Shown in pieces: positions 1 through 9,134 of a stretch of 64,000 bases of DNA. Both the position numbers and the translations under genes were made by a program. The stretch is taken from assembly GCF_001625445.1 (NCBI RefSeq), contig NZ_LWHG01000031.1:1-64000 (forward strand), in the 5' to 3' direction. The stretch is from Haladaptatus sp. R4. GTDB taxonomy: Archaea; Halobacteriota; Halobacteria; Halobacteriales; Haladaptataceae. Under the pieces are notes generated by a model. It saw nothing but the letters and a program-made list of their open reading frames with translations, did no database searches and was not told the DNA's origin. Position 1 is the stretch's first letter. Each line of letters starts with the position of its first letter.

Positions 1-58
1 TCCGCGGGCCGTGTCTTGCTTGCTCAAATTCCCTCCTGCGTTCTCCCACTCGTACTGC

Positions 59-86
59 GGCGAGCACACGCTACGCGGTGCTCGCC
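59..86. repeat. Inverted repeat 3' of tRNA-Ser
   Basis: A 9-bp perfect inverted repeat (59-67 GGCGAGCAC, 78-86 GTGCTCGCC) with a 10-nt loop lies about 20 bp past the 3' end of the minus-strand tRNA-Ser gene. It could form a hairpin in the tRNA precursor. It resembles the palindromes around the tRNA-Gly gene near 36.1-36.4 kb. There is no clear T-run, so I do not call it a terminator. Confidence 0.5.
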
Positions 87-105
87 GGGTAGCTCGTGAG
101 AGAAA

Positions 106-190
106 CGCCGAGAGGGAGATTTGAACTCCCGTGTCCGTGAGGACAGCAGATTTCGAATCTGCCGCCTTGGCCGGGCTAGGCTATCTCGGC
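106..190 (-). tRNA. tRNA-Ser(CGA)
   Basis: The reverse complement folds as a class II tRNA. The acceptor arm is GCCGAGA paired with TCTCGGC plus discriminator G (position 106), as expected for archaeal serine tRNA. The D-arm is followed by an anticodon stem with loop TTCGAAA (anticodon CGA), a long variable arm (GTCCTCACGGAC) and a T-arm with loop TTCAAAT. The long variable arm and the anticodon identify serine, codon UCG. No intron is visible and CCA is not encoded. Confidence 0.95.
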
Positions 191-292
191 TCACTTTCCA
201 GTACTGCGTTTTGCACTTTATGGGTTTCGATTTAGGTCACGGGAACCTATCGGACCACCACATTAAAATCGATGGCCGTTGCGTGATATTTC

Positions 293-1243
293 ATGGACGT
301 TACAGACGCGAATACCAAGGCAGAATCCGTCCTCGATGCGATCGGAACTGCCGTCATCGCCGACCGCGAATTCCTCGAAACTGTCCTCCTCGGTGTCATG
401 GCAGGAGGCCACGTCCTCCTCGAAGACGTGCCCGGAACCGGAAAGACGCTCACCGCGCGGAGCTTCGCCTCCGCGCTGGGCCTCTCCTTCAGTCGCGTGC
501 AGTTCACCCCCGACCTGCTCCCGGCCGACGTGACGGGAACGCACGTGTTCAACGAACAGGACCGCCAGTTCGAGTTCAACGAGGGGCCGATCTTCGCCAA
601 CGTCGTCCTCGCCGACGAGATCAACCGCGCGCCGCCGAAGACGCAGTCCGCACTCCTCGAAGCGATGGAGGAGGGACAGGTCACCGTGGACGGCGACACC
701 CGCGAACTCCCGAAGCCGTTCTTCGTCATCGCCACGCAGAACCCCGTCGAACAGGAGGGGACCTTCCCGCTCCCCGAAGCGCAGGTGGACCGCTTCGCCG
801 TCAAAACCAGCCTCGGCTACCCCGAACTCGACGGCGAGATCGAACTCCTCCGCCGCCGTGCGGGCCGCGACAGCCAGAGTCCGACGATGGAGAGCGTCCT
901 CGACAACGAACTCGTCACCGCCCTCCAGTCCGTCCCCGAAACGGTACGCGTCGAGGAGGACCTGCTCGAATACATGGCCGCCATCGCCCGCGAGACGCGG
1001 GAGGACCGCCGCGTCGAGGTCGGCGTCTCCCCCCGCGGGACCCAGCGCCTCTTCGAAGCGACCCGCGCCCGCGCCGCGATGAAGGGCCGCGACTTCGTCA
1101 CCCCCGACGACGTCAAACGCGTCGCCTATCCCCTCCTCTCCCACCGCGTCGTCCTGACCCCGGACGCGAAGGTGAACAACGTTCGAAAGGACGAAATCAT
1201 CGAATCCGTGCTGGACAGCGTTCCCGTGCCGACGGTCGAATAG
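293..1243 (+). CDS. MoxR family AAA+ ATPase
   Basis: This 316-residue protein is a MoxR-type AAA+ ATPase. Walker A is EDVPGTGKT (about residues 44-52), Walker B with the MoxR signature is VVLADEINRAPPKTQSALLE (about 103-122), and the sensor-1 region is FFVIATQNPVEQEG. The C-terminal lid domain is complete and the length is normal for the family. MoxR proteins are thought to act as chaperones that mature or activate partner complexes, often with DUF58 and VWA proteins. Here the usual partners (DUF58, DUF4129) lie immediately downstream on the opposite strand, so the gene converges with that operon at about 1.25 kb rather than leading it. The ATG at 293 is the first in-frame start after the tRNA. 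The substrate is unknown. Confidence 0.93.
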   Translation: MDVTDANTKAESVLDAIGTAVIADREFLETVLLGVMAGGHVLLEDVPGTGKTLTARSFASALGLSFSRVQFTPDLLPADVTGTHVFNEQDRQFEFNEGPIFANVVLADEINRAPPKTQSALLEAMEEGQVTVDGDTRELPKPFFVIATQNPVEQEGTFPLPEAQVDRFAVKTSLGYPELDGEIELLRRRAGRDSQSPTMESVLDNELVTALQSVPETVRVEEDLLEYMAAIARETREDRRVEVGVSPRGTQRLFEATRARAAMKGRDFVTPDDVKRVAYPLLSHRVVLTPDAKVNNVRKDEIIESVLDSVPVPTVE

Positions 1244-1263
1244 GAAAATCGATCTTTTCTTTC

Positions 1264-1775
1264 TCACGCCCGCAGCGCCGACGTGAGCGCCAACGTCGCG
1301 ATCAGCAGGAACACCAGCGCTGTCACGGGTTTACCGCCGCCACCGACCAGATACACGCCGTAGCCGAGCGCACCGGCGGCGACGCCGACGATGGTGCTCG
1401 ATGCGGCGTGCATGATTTCGAGCGTCCGCGTGTCCGCCTCGCGGCCCAGTTGCTCGCCGACGTTGATGGCCTGTTCGCCGAAATCCCACGCGAGGACCGT
1501 CGCTATCGCGCCGGGAATCAGGAGTTCCGGCGTGCCGCGACGAGGCTCCCGGCCAGAATTCCGGCGAGGAGGACGAACCCGCCGGTCGTGACGAGGCGGC
1601 GCGACCCGCGGACGACGCCGATGGCCACGAACAGCAGGCCGAACAAGCCGAAGAGCGCGCCGATGCCGCCGAAGAGCGCACCCGCCCCGAGCGCGACGGA
1701 CGCGGCGATGACCGAAAGCAGTTGACTCACCCGCGCCGGGGAGCGGTCGATGGGTTCCGAAGCGGTCCCGCTCAT
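1264..1775 (-). pseudogene. DUF7519-like membrane protein, frameshifted (likely sequencing error)
   Basis: Last gene of the DUF58 operon. It starts ATG at 1775, overlapping the DUF58 stop (ATGA). The first frame gives MSGTASEPIDRSP followed by several hydrophobic helices up to about 1535, then stops after AARRNS. Adding one G to the minus strand near 1536 restores a continuous frame reading LVAGTPELLIPGAIATVLAW, followed by GEQLGREADTRTLE and a last pair of helices ending TSALRA at 1264. The restored product of about 170 residues fits the haloarchaeal DUF7519 family found with MoxR/DUF58 genes. Its function is unknown. The break matches the other one-base losses in this window, so I regard the gene as probably intact in the organism. 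Confidence 0.7.
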
Positions 1776-3045
1776 CGTGCCCACCGCCTGTTCATCTTCG
1801 CCAGCGTAACGCCAAGCAACTCGTCCGTGTCCCAGTCCACGGCCCGGATGCGCTGGCGCGGATCGATTGGAGCCGTTGTCTTCGTTCCACCTGTGCGAGC
1901 CGTTCCCCGACCGACACGTCCGTCGTCGGGTCCGGGCTGACGACGGTGACGGCGTGGCCGATAGCGTCGAGCCGCCGTGCGATTTTCGGCGCGAAGTCGT
2001 CACAGAGCGGGGAGAAGAACACCACCTGTGCGTCGCTCGGCAGTCGTCGCCGAAGCCAGCGCAGCGACATCGTCGAGTAAAACGTCTCGTCCGACGGCGT
2101 CCGAGCGAACGCGCTGGCGTGCGAGAGCAGTTCCCGCGCTTCGACGCGGTGGGTTTCACCCGTTGCGGGGGCAAGCCACGCGTCTTCCGGGCCGAGCGCG
2201 GCGATTCCGACCCTGTCGCCGTTGTCGAGGAGCGCGCTGAACGCGTCGCCAGCGGCACGAATCGAGTGTTCGACCGCGCCGGGGTCCTCGTCGTCGCTCG
2301 TCAGGTACGCCTGTTTTCGCACGTCCACGAGCAGGACGACGGTCGCCGTCCGCTCCTCGCGGAACTCGACGGTCGTCAGTTCCCCCGTGCGGGCCTTTCG
2401 TTTCCAATCGATGCGCGAGAGCGGGTCGCCGGGGCGGTACTCGCGCGTGGCGAAGAATTCGATGCCCGTCCCGCCTTCACGGGTCGTCACCCGACCGACG
2501 TGACGAATCGTCTGTTCGCGGAGCGGTACGTCCTCGGCCGTCGATTCGAGTTGTGACGTACACGAAATCGTCGTCTCGTCTTCGAGTTCGAACTCCTGTT
2601 CGAGCGCACCGCTGAAGTCCCGAGCGAGGGCCTGTGCAGGGGCGAAGACGTGGTCGCCTCGAACCGCCTCGACGGTGTAGGTGAACACCGCGCGCTTGCC
2701 GGGGCGAAGCGCGGTTCCGATCCTGGGCGACCCGGCCGTCACGCGAAGTCCGTCCGGAACGCCGTCGACGACCCGGAGGTCCGGTGCGGTCCTGTCGCCG
2801 ACGTTCTCCACGGTCACTTCGACTTCGGTTTCGTCGCCCGGCGCGGGTGTCGGATTGCGGACGACCCGGCTCAGTTCGAACGCCGTCGATGGCGGCGTGG
2901 CGGTCCGGGCGTACGCCGTGAACGCGACGCCGACGACGCCGACGAGGAGTGTGACCGGGCTCTCGGTAAATATCCCGACTCCGGCGGCGAGCAACACCAT
3001 TGCGCTGACGCCGTGCCAGCGGTTGGTCTCACGGAGGACGTTCAT
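1772..3045 (-). pseudogene. DUF58 domain protein, C-terminal frameshift (likely sequencing error)
   Basis: DUF58 protein of about 424 residues. It starts at ATG 3045 (MNVLRETNRWHG), which overlaps the upstream stop as ATGA. Two N-terminal hydrophobic helices are followed by an Ig-like segment, then the DUF58 hallmark YRPGDPLSRIDWKRKARTGE and a VWA-like fold (TVVLLVDVRKQ). Near 1850 the frame slips: the original frame continues as ASASGPWTG, while the adjacent frame carries the expected ending GIRAVDWDTDELLGVTLAKM to a TGA at 1772-1774. One G added to the minus strand joins them as RASGIRAVDWD. DUF58 proteins typically pair with MoxR ATPases. A role in envelope or complex maturation is inferred from the family only. 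Confidence 0.85.
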
Positions 3046-3611
3046 TGGCTTTCCTCCACGTAGCGGGCGACGGCATCTGCCGTCTTCCTCGCGCGGTGTT
3101 GAAACGTGGTCTCGCCGCCGAGCGACCGACGCAGCCACTCACGCCACGAGCGGCGGGGAGCGGACGGTCCGCCGAGGAACGCGGCGGCTTCCGGGTCGTC
3201 CGTCCACCGTCCCGTCTCGATTTGGGTCCGCGCCTCGTCGGCCGAACAACCGTCCCGCCTGATGATCGCTGCGACGAGCGAACGTTCGAGGCGTTGCCGG
3301 AGTTCCTTTCGCGACCGGATGAGACGTTTTCTGTGGCCGGAGTGAACGATTCGGAGCAGTTCGTCGAACTCCTGACCGGGCGTCGGCAACGTCACGTTCG
3401 TCTCCGGGTCGCCCGTGTCCGCGCCCTCCACGTCGGTTCCTCTCCGCTGTTGGATCACGCGAAGTCCTTGGACGAACGCCAGCACTCCGACGACCTTCAC
3501 GAACACCTCCTGAAGGGGGAACATCGTCGCCAACCCGGGCGCGACGGCAACCGCGAGCCCCCAGCCGACGGCGAGGAGACCGACGACGGTGACGACCGTT
3601 CTGCGTTTCAT
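3042..3611 (-). CDS. DUF7269 family membrane protein
   Basis: A 189-residue protein with two N-terminal membrane helices (MKRRTVVTVVGLLAVGWGLA and about residues 33-50) and an Arg/Glu-rich cytosolic tail. It is the conserved small partner between DUF4129 and DUF58 genes in haloarchaea (DUF7269). It overlaps its neighbours by a few bases at both ends (ATG at 3611 with the DUF4129 stop, TGA at 3042-3044 with the DUF58 start), which indicates translational coupling. Function is unknown. Assignment rests on context and topology more than on any motif. Confidence 0.75.
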   Translation of the reverse strand: MKRRTVVTVVGLLAVGWGLAVAVAPGLATMFPLQEVFVKVVGVLAFVQGLRVIQQRRGTDVEGADTGDPETNVTLPTPGQEFDELLRIVHSGHRKRLIRSRKELRQRLERSLVAAIIRRDGCSADEARTQIETGRWTDDPEAAAFLGGPSAPRRSWREWLRRSLGGETTFQHRARKTADAVARYVEESQ

Positions 3612-4552
3612 TCGTCACCCTCCTCGTCGTCCGCGTACGCTCGCTCGATACGACGGAGCGCGTCTATTGCCCGCCGTTCGTGGTCCCCGCTGGCGTCGTA
3701 CCCTCCGTATCGAACCTCCTCGAAGACGCCCGTCAGTTCGTTCACGTCCTCGGGGTCCATCCCCGCGTCCACCGCGGCCGACGCGAACTCGCCCGGCGTG
3801 CTGGAGTGTGGCGACGGCACGTTCAGATACTCGGTCATCTCGCGCCACGCCCGATACACTTCGTTCTCGACGCCCGATTCCGACTCAATCCGGTCGGCGG
3901 CCTCACCGGCCGCCCGACCCACCGCAGCGATGTCGGGTTGGTTCTCCTCCACGTTTCCGGCGTCCGGCCCCGTTTCCTCGTTCCCGCTCGAACTCCGAAC
4001 GAGGAGGACGACGGCTCCGAGGAGCGCGACGCCGAGGACGACGAACATGATGAGGGACGGCGTCGCCATGCCGTTCGCACCGTTGCCGAGTCCGCCGGTG
4101 CCGCCCTTGGGGAGCGACATGTCGCTCGTGTTTACCCCCCCGCCGAGAATCCCGCCACCGCCGTCGGGCGGGACACACGCCGTCAACAACGCGTGGATGA
4201 ACAAGAAGGGAACGCCGACCGGTCCGACGATTGCGATCACGCCGAGACCGCCAGCCTTTCGGTAGGCGAGCGCCGCGAGTAGCAGGAACGCGACGATCAT
4301 GGCGAGGATGGCCGCGGTCGAATCGAGGACGGGATAGCACGGGAGCTTGATCGGTGTTCCCATCTTCCCGCCGCCGTTCGACATCGGCGGACTCGATCCA
4401 TTCGTTTGACTGCTTCCGATGCCACCGGGGCCACCGCCGAGACCGGTTCCGGACCCGTCCTCCACGGCGGAGTTCAGGGTTGCGGCGGCGAACGCGATGG
4501 CGAGAATACAGAGGAGGGCGATGACGACGACGCGGGCGGTATCTCGTTCCAC
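3608..4552 (-). CDS. DUF4129 domain-containing membrane protein
   Basis: First gene of the minus-strand MoxR-associated operon, 314 residues. It has an N-terminal helix (RVVVIALLCILAIAFAAATL), a central pair of helices (about 95-135), another near 170-190, and a C-terminal DUF4129 domain containing YRAWREMTEYLNVPSPHSST and TPGEFASAAVDAGMDPEDV. DUF4129 domains occur at the C-terminus of transglutaminase-like proteins and as stand-alone partners of MoxR/DUF58 genes. This one has no transglutaminase part. The extracellular segment holds a Gly-rich linker with two cysteines. It probably forms a membrane complex with DUF58 and DUF7269, inferred from synteny. Confidence 0.85.
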   Translation of the reverse strand: MERDTARVVVIALLCILAIAFAAATLNSAVEDGSGTGLGGGPGGIGSSQTNGSSPPMSNGGGKMGTPIKLPCYPVLDSTAAILAMIVAFLLLAALAYRKAGGLGVIAIVGPVGVPFLFIHALLTACVPPDGGGGILGGGVNTSDMSLPKGGTGGLGNGANGMATPSLIMFVVLGVALLGAVVLLVRSSSGNEETGPDAGNVEENQPDIAAVGRAAGEAADRIESESGVENEVYRAWREMTEYLNVPSPHSSTPGEFASAAVDAGMDPEDVNELTGVFEEVRYGGYDASGDHERRAIDALRRIERAYADDEEGDE

Positions 4553-4906
4553 GGTACCAAGTAGCTGTATTGATAACTTAGGTTTTCTGTCTTCTCACGG
4601 GGAAATAGCGTTCGTGGAAGAAGACAAAAAATAGGACTACCGATCCGCTCGGGTGCGCTTGAGACTTCCTCTACGGCGCGAACGTGGCGACGACATCGTC
4701 CCGTTCCTCCGGGGGTGCCGTAACGAAGCGGGGGCACCGAGACGAAGAATTGATCGAGTGGTCACACGAACGCGCCGGGCGAGTTCGCGTCGGTCGCCAG
4801 CAGTTCGAATAACCTTAATCGTTCACGGCGACGCGGACAAAATCGACGGGAGACGGACTCACACACAACGGCCAACCGTTATGCCGCCCCCGCTCGTGTC
4901 ATCGGT
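4553..4906. other. Intergenic region, divergent promoters
   Basis: 354 bp between the divergent DUF4129 operon and the surface-protein gene. Short open frames exist but show no recognisable protein. An AT-rich patch at about 4562-4585 may hold the minus-strand promoter, and AATAACCTTAATCG at about 4808-4821 may hold the plus-strand one. I see no RNA gene or repeat. Confidence 0.4.
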
Positions 4907-6379
4907 ATGCGATTTGTGGGGGTGGTCGTCGTCGTTCTGCTCGTCTGTATCGCGCCGGTGAGTGGCGTGCTGGCTGGCGGAGGTAGCGGAAGCGGTGGGG
5001 GTGGACACGCGAAACGGGCCGACAACCACCCGCTGGACCCGAGTTCCGACGTTATCGGCTGGGAACACGGCTACTGGTACAACGAGAGCATCGACGTGAA
5101 CCAGCGGGACGGGTTGTCGAAGGCCGAAAAGAAGCGGTACGTCGCGCGGTCGATGGCCCGCGTCGAGCACATCCGAAAGCAGGAGTTCACCCATCCGGTG
5201 ACGGTCGAGGCGTTGTCCCGGAAGGAGTATCGAGCGCTCGTCCGGCAGCAGGCGGCGAACAGCAACACGCCGTCGGAGCGTGCGTGGGAGAACCAGATCT
5301 GGGAGGGCTTGTTCGTCACGGGTGAGCAGGCCGACGCCGCTCGTCAGCAGACCACGCTCCTGCAGGACCGGGTCGCCGGGTTTTACCTCCCGGGAAAGAA
5401 CCGCGTCTACGTCATCTCGAACGGGAAGGGGAGAATCGACAACGCGACGCTGGTCCACGAACTCACGCACGCGATGCAGGACCAGCACGGGAGTCTGTCG
5501 TCCCCGCAACTCCAATCGAACTCGATGGACGAGCGACGCGGACACGACGGCCTGACGGAAGGCGAAGCGACCTACGTCGAAAAGCGCTACGCGAACCGCT
5601 GTGGGAAGTCGTGGCAGTGCGTCGGAAAGGTACACATCGCGCGAAAGCGGACGCCGTACAGCGGCGGTAAACTCCCACCGTACAACCTCGCCATGCAGGT
5701 CGCGCTCATCCAACCCTACTCGGACGGTCCGGCGTACGTCGCGTCGAAGTTCGATTCGGGCGGTTGGTCGGCGGTGAACGAGCAGTATCGAAATCCGCCG
5801 AACTCGTCGAAGGCGGTCATCCATCCGGGAAAACGAACCGGATCACCGCCCCCGCTTCACCTCGGTGAACAGGCGCGAAACGGGTGGAAGTTGTACGGCA
5901 AACACGGTACGAACGGCTCACAGACGGTCGGCGAAGCGGGCATCTACACCATGTTCTGGTATCAGGGTCGCGCCGACGGCAATCCGATCATTCACTGGCA
6001 GCGGTTCCAGAACGCGGATCACGGGGAGTACGACCTGTTCGATTACTCCAGTCCCCCCTCGGACGGGTGGGCGAACGACCGACTCTGGCCGTACCACAAG
6101 GGGAAACAGCGCGGGTACGTCTGGCGGACGAAGTGGGAAACCGAGCGCGACGCCACCCAGTTCGTGCGGGCGTACCGCGAGTTGCTCCGCGGGAAAAACG
6201 CGAGACGTGTCGGCCCGAGCACGTGGCGAATTCCGAAGGGACCGTTCGCCGACGCCTTCCGAATCGACCGGCACGGACGAACCGTGACGATAGTCAACGC
6301 CCCGACGGTCGGCGCGCTGTCGGACGTTCGGCCGGGTTCGAAAGCAAAACGGAAAATGCAGTTCTCACGGGTTCGTTGA
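4907..6379 (+). CDS. Hvo_1808 family surface protein with HELTH metallopeptidase-like site
   Basis: Secreted protein of 490 residues. It has a classical Sec signal peptide (MRFVGVVVVVLLVCIAPVSG) followed by a Gly/Ser-rich linker. The conserved core contains VHELTHAMQDQ at about residue 183 and, some 35 residues later, LTEGEATYVEKRY. This HExxH...E arrangement is the gluzincin zinc-site pattern. The downstream sequence is rich in Trp and Tyr, as usual for this haloarchaeal family of cell-surface proteins. I infer a possible zinc peptidase anchored or released at the surface, but no substrate is known. The gene stands alone between divergent and convergent neighbours. Confidence 0.8.
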   Translation: MRFVGVVVVVLLVCIAPVSGVLAGGGSGSGGGGHAKRADNHPLDPSSDVIGWEHGYWYNESIDVNQRDGLSKAEKKRYVARSMARVEHIRKQEFTHPVTVEALSRKEYRALVRQQAANSNTPSERAWENQIWEGLFVTGEQADAARQQTTLLQDRVAGFYLPGKNRVYVISNGKGRIDNATLVHELTHAMQDQHGSLSSPQLQSNSMDERRGHDGLTEGEATYVEKRYANRCGKSWQCVGKVHIARKRTPYSGGKLPPYNLAMQVALIQPYSDGPAYVASKFDSGGWSAVNEQYRNPPNSSKAVIHPGKRTGSPPPLHLGEQARNGWKLYGKHGTNGSQTVGEAGIYTMFWYQGRADGNPIIHWQRFQNADHGEYDLFDYSSPPSDGWANDRLWPYHKGKQRGYVWRTKWETERDATQFVRAYRELLRGKNARRVGPSTWRIPKGPFADAFRIDRHGRTVTIVNAPTVGALSDVRPGSKAKRKMQFSRVR

Positions 6380-6491
6380 CGAGTTGTTCGGAGATGGACG
6401 AGAGGGAAACGTCTCCGGTTCTGTCACTGGTTCGCCGTGTGCTACAGAGAGATGTCTCTCACGGTCGTCGTTCGCCGAATGAAAAATACGA

Positions 6492-7544
6492 TTACGCGGC
6501 CGCCTCGTCGGTGGAGACGCTCGTTGGGAGCGCGTCCGTCTCGTCGGCCACGGTCAACAGGTCGTGGTAGCGGTTGCGAATCGTGACGGTGCTCACGTCC
6601 GACACTTCACTGACCGCGTCCTGCGTGAGATTTTCGCCTTCGAGGAGCGCGGCAGCGTACAGCGCGGCGGCCGCGAGGCCGACGGGCGATTTGCCGCTCG
6701 TCGCACCCGTCTCTTTCGCCGTCTTGAGCAGGTCGTGGGCGCGGCGCTTCGTCGCGGGCGTGAGGTCGAACTCGCTTTCGAACCGCGAGAGGTACTGCTC
6801 GGGGTCTGCGGGTTGGACGCCGAGGTTGAGTTCACGAACGATGTAGCGATAGGTGCGCTTGAACTCCATGCCGTCGATTCGACTGACGGTGGTCATTTCG
6901 TCCATCGTCCGCGGGATGCCGCTCTGGCGGGCCGCCGCGTACAGCGACGCGGTCGCGACGCCTTCGATGGAGCGTCCCGGGAGGAGGTCCTCGTTCAGCG
7001 CGCGGCGGTAGATGACGCTGGCCATCTCGCGGACGTTGTCCGGAAGGCCGAGCGCGCTCGCCATCCGGTCGATTTCGCCGAGCGCCTGCTTGAGGTTGCG
7101 TTCCTTGCTGTCGCGGGTGCGGAAGCGCTCGTCCCACGTTCGAAGGCGTTGCATCTTCTCGCGCTGGCGCGGACTCAGTGACCGTCCGTGGGCGTCCTTG
7201 TTCTGCCACCCGATGTTGCTCGACAGTCCCTTGTCGTGCATCATCTTCGTCGTCGGCATCCCGACGCGGGACTTCGAATCGCGTTCGCTCGCGTCGAAGG
7301 CCCGCCACTCGGGACCGCGGTCGATACCGTCGGTCTGGACGACGAGGCCGCACTCGCTACAGACGGTCTCGGCGTGCTCCGAGTCGGCGACGAGGTTGCC
7401 GCCACATTCGGGGCACACCTCCGGCTCTCGCGTCTGCTCGTCCGTCCGCTGTTCCTCTCGTTCGGGCCTATGTTTCCCCGTCCGCTTTCGTTCGATGTTC
7501 GCTGCGGGCTGCTGGTCGTTCCGATTGATTTTCGTACTCGTCAT
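6492..7544 (-). CDS. tfb: Transcription initiation factor IIB (TFB)
   Basis: A 350-residue TFB. The N-terminal zinc ribbon is VCPECGGNLV...TVCSECGLVV (about residues 43-68), followed by the B-finger/linker (RVGMPTTKMMHDKGLSSNIGW) and two cyclin-like repeats (about 145-240 and 240-335) that bind TBP and the BRE. The N-terminus has a charged extension (RPEREEQRTDEQ). Haloarchaea usually have several TFB genes, so this is one paralogue and cannot be called the principal one from sequence alone. It is monocistronic, with its own TATA box near 7627. It recruits RNA polymerase to TATA/BRE promoters. Confidence 0.96.
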   Translation of the reverse strand: MTSTKINRNDQQPAANIERKRTGKHRPEREEQRTDEQTREPEVCPECGGNLVADSEHAETVCSECGLVVQTDGIDRGPEWRAFDASERDSKSRVGMPTTKMMHDKGLSSNIGWQNKDAHGRSLSPRQREKMQRLRTWDERFRTRDSKERNLKQALGEIDRMASALGLPDNVREMASVIYRRALNEDLLPGRSIEGVATASLYAAARQSGIPRTMDEMTTVSRIDGMEFKRTYRYIVRELNLGVQPADPEQYLSRFESEFDLTPATKRRAHDLLKTAKETGATSGKSPVGLAAAALYAAALLEGENLTQDAVSEVSDVSTVTIRNRYHDLLTVADETDALPTSVSTDEAAA

Positions 7545-7620
7545 GGTGGAAGGAAATGGAACCGATCCTCGGAATAAATCGCTGGCGAGGAGGGCTCGCT
7601 AACCCAACGTAAGCGCCGAA

Positions 7621-7632
7621 AGTATATAAAGG
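7621..7632 (-). promoter_or_regulatory. TATA box of tfb
   Basis: On the minus strand the sequence reads ACCTTTATATAC, a strong archaeal TATA box preceded by a BRE-like AATACC. It lies about 80 bp upstream of the tfb start, which implies a leader of roughly 50 nt. Position is by inspection only. Confidence 0.55.
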
Positions 7633-7765
7633 TATTGCTTGACAGAGCAAGCCTTCGGACACAACTGTAAACTAGTGTACTAAAATCAGTTTTCTCTGGT
7701 AACAATTGAGAGCCAGATTAAATTGATCATAAGAATATGTACCGCCCGTTTTCGGGGAGATAGAG

Positions 7766-8998
7766 ATGACGCGACAGACGCGACGGACGTTCTTGGCTAC
7801 CGCCGGTGCCATCGGTCTTGCTGGCTGTTCTTCTATCGTGGATAAATCACCGCTCCCGATGAACGGGACCGGCCGGAATTCACGACGGAAAAAGACTACT
7901 GGACCGCCGGTTCCGGCCGCGAGCGACTTCGAGGACCTGAGCGGATGGCAGGCGGTTTCCGGGCAGGGAACGCTGTCGAAATCGACCGACGACCCGTACC
8001 GTGGGTCCCAATGTGCCCACGTGGTCGGAAGCGACGCCACGAAGGCGGGCTGTATTTCTCGAACGCTGTCGGGGACCGACCTCCGCGGGACGAATTTCTC
8101 GATGGCTGTCAAGATCGAAAACTACGACTTCGCCAAGATTCTCATCGAACTGGTCGCCCCCGACGGCGACAACGCCGTCCAACTCAAGCGGACGCTGGTC
8201 GGCCCGAGCGACCGCTGGGTGCGCGTCAACTTCGGCGTCACCGGTGTGGCGGGGACCCCGGACCTCTCGTCCGTATCCGAACTCCGAATCATCGGACGGC
8301 CGGTCGATACCAACGCCCGAGACCCCATCGAACTGTTCGTGGACGACCTTCGAACGGCCTCACGACCCGACAAGGGGGCGGTGATGTTCACGTTCGACGA
8401 CAGCCACGCGACCCACTATCGAGCGTTCGAAATCCTGCAGAAGTACGACTTCGCCGGGGTAGAGGCCGTCATCCCCGAAAGCATCGGCCACGACGGCCGA
8501 CTGACGACGGATCAACTGTCCGAGATGGCGGACGGCGGATGGGACATGGCCGCCCACCCGGACGTGCAGGCTCACTCCTTCCCCGAATACTCGCCGGACG
8601 ATCAGGCGGCGTTGCTGAAGCGCACGCAGGAGTACCTCCAATCCCACGGGTTCGACGACGGCGCGCGCCATTTGCTCGTCCCGAAGAACGAGGTCGGTCC
8701 GGACACGTTCGACCTCGCGCGAAAATACTACGACTCCATCTACAGTTTCGGCGGCAGTCCGAACGCCATGCCGTTTGAGAACCGGGACGCCATCGTCTCG
8801 CGGGTCGACGGCAAGGACCTCGACGTGACGAAGCGGTACGTGGATTACGCCGCCGAGTACGGCCAACTCATCGTCCCGCTGTTCCACGCCATCGGCGACG
8901 GCGGCGAAATCAGCGAGTCTGACCTCGAATCGCTGGCACGGTACGTTCGAAAAAAGGACGTGGACGTCATCACCGCCTCCGACCTGCTCGACGGATAA
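7766..8998 (+). CDS. Polysaccharide deacetylase family lipoprotein
   Basis: A 410-residue Tat-exported lipoprotein: twin arginine in TRQTRRTFL and lipobox GLAGC with Cys21. Residues about 50-195 form a beta-rich segment beginning DFEDLSGWQAVSGQG that resembles a carbohydrate-binding jelly roll. Residues about 205-410 are a NodB-type deacetylase domain: AVMFTFDDSHATHYR contains the acidic pair, and the later MAAHPDVQAHS supplies the metal-binding His motif. It would remove acetyl groups from N-acetylated surface glycans outside the cell. The exact substrate cannot be told. It is flanked by unrelated genes. Confidence 0.85.
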   Translation: MTRQTRRTFLATAGAIGLAGCSSIVDKSPLPMNGTGRNSRRKKTTGPPVPAASDFEDLSGWQAVSGQGTLSKSTDDPYRGSQCAHVVGSDATKAGCISRTLSGTDLRGTNFSMAVKIENYDFAKILIELVAPDGDNAVQLKRTLVGPSDRWVRVNFGVTGVAGTPDLSSVSELRIIGRPVDTNARDPIELFVDDLRTASRPDKGAVMFTFDDSHATHYRAFEILQKYDFAGVEAVIPESIGHDGRLTTDQLSEMADGGWDMAAHPDVQAHSFPEYSPDDQAALLKRTQEYLQSHGFDDGARHLLVPKNEVGPDTFDLARKYYDSIYSFGGSPNAMPFENRDAIVSRVDGKDLDVTKRYVDYAAEYGQLIVPLFHAIGDGGEISESDLESLARYVRKKDVDVITASDLLDG

Positions 8999-9134
8999 TC
9001 GTGGCGAATCGTTCGTTCATTTCGTTCAAATCGCAGCGCGCGAGTCGTTTTTTTCCCCGCCGGTACGAACTCGGTCTCCCCGAAAGGCTGACCGCCACCG
9101 CAGACTCTTAACGCCTCGCGCACCAATTGGGGGT

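Noticed and set aside
121-1725. 534-residue plus-strand open frame over the MoxR gene
   Set aside because: Arg/Pro-rich with no domain features; it is the shadow of moxR and of the minus-strand DUF7519 gene in another frame.
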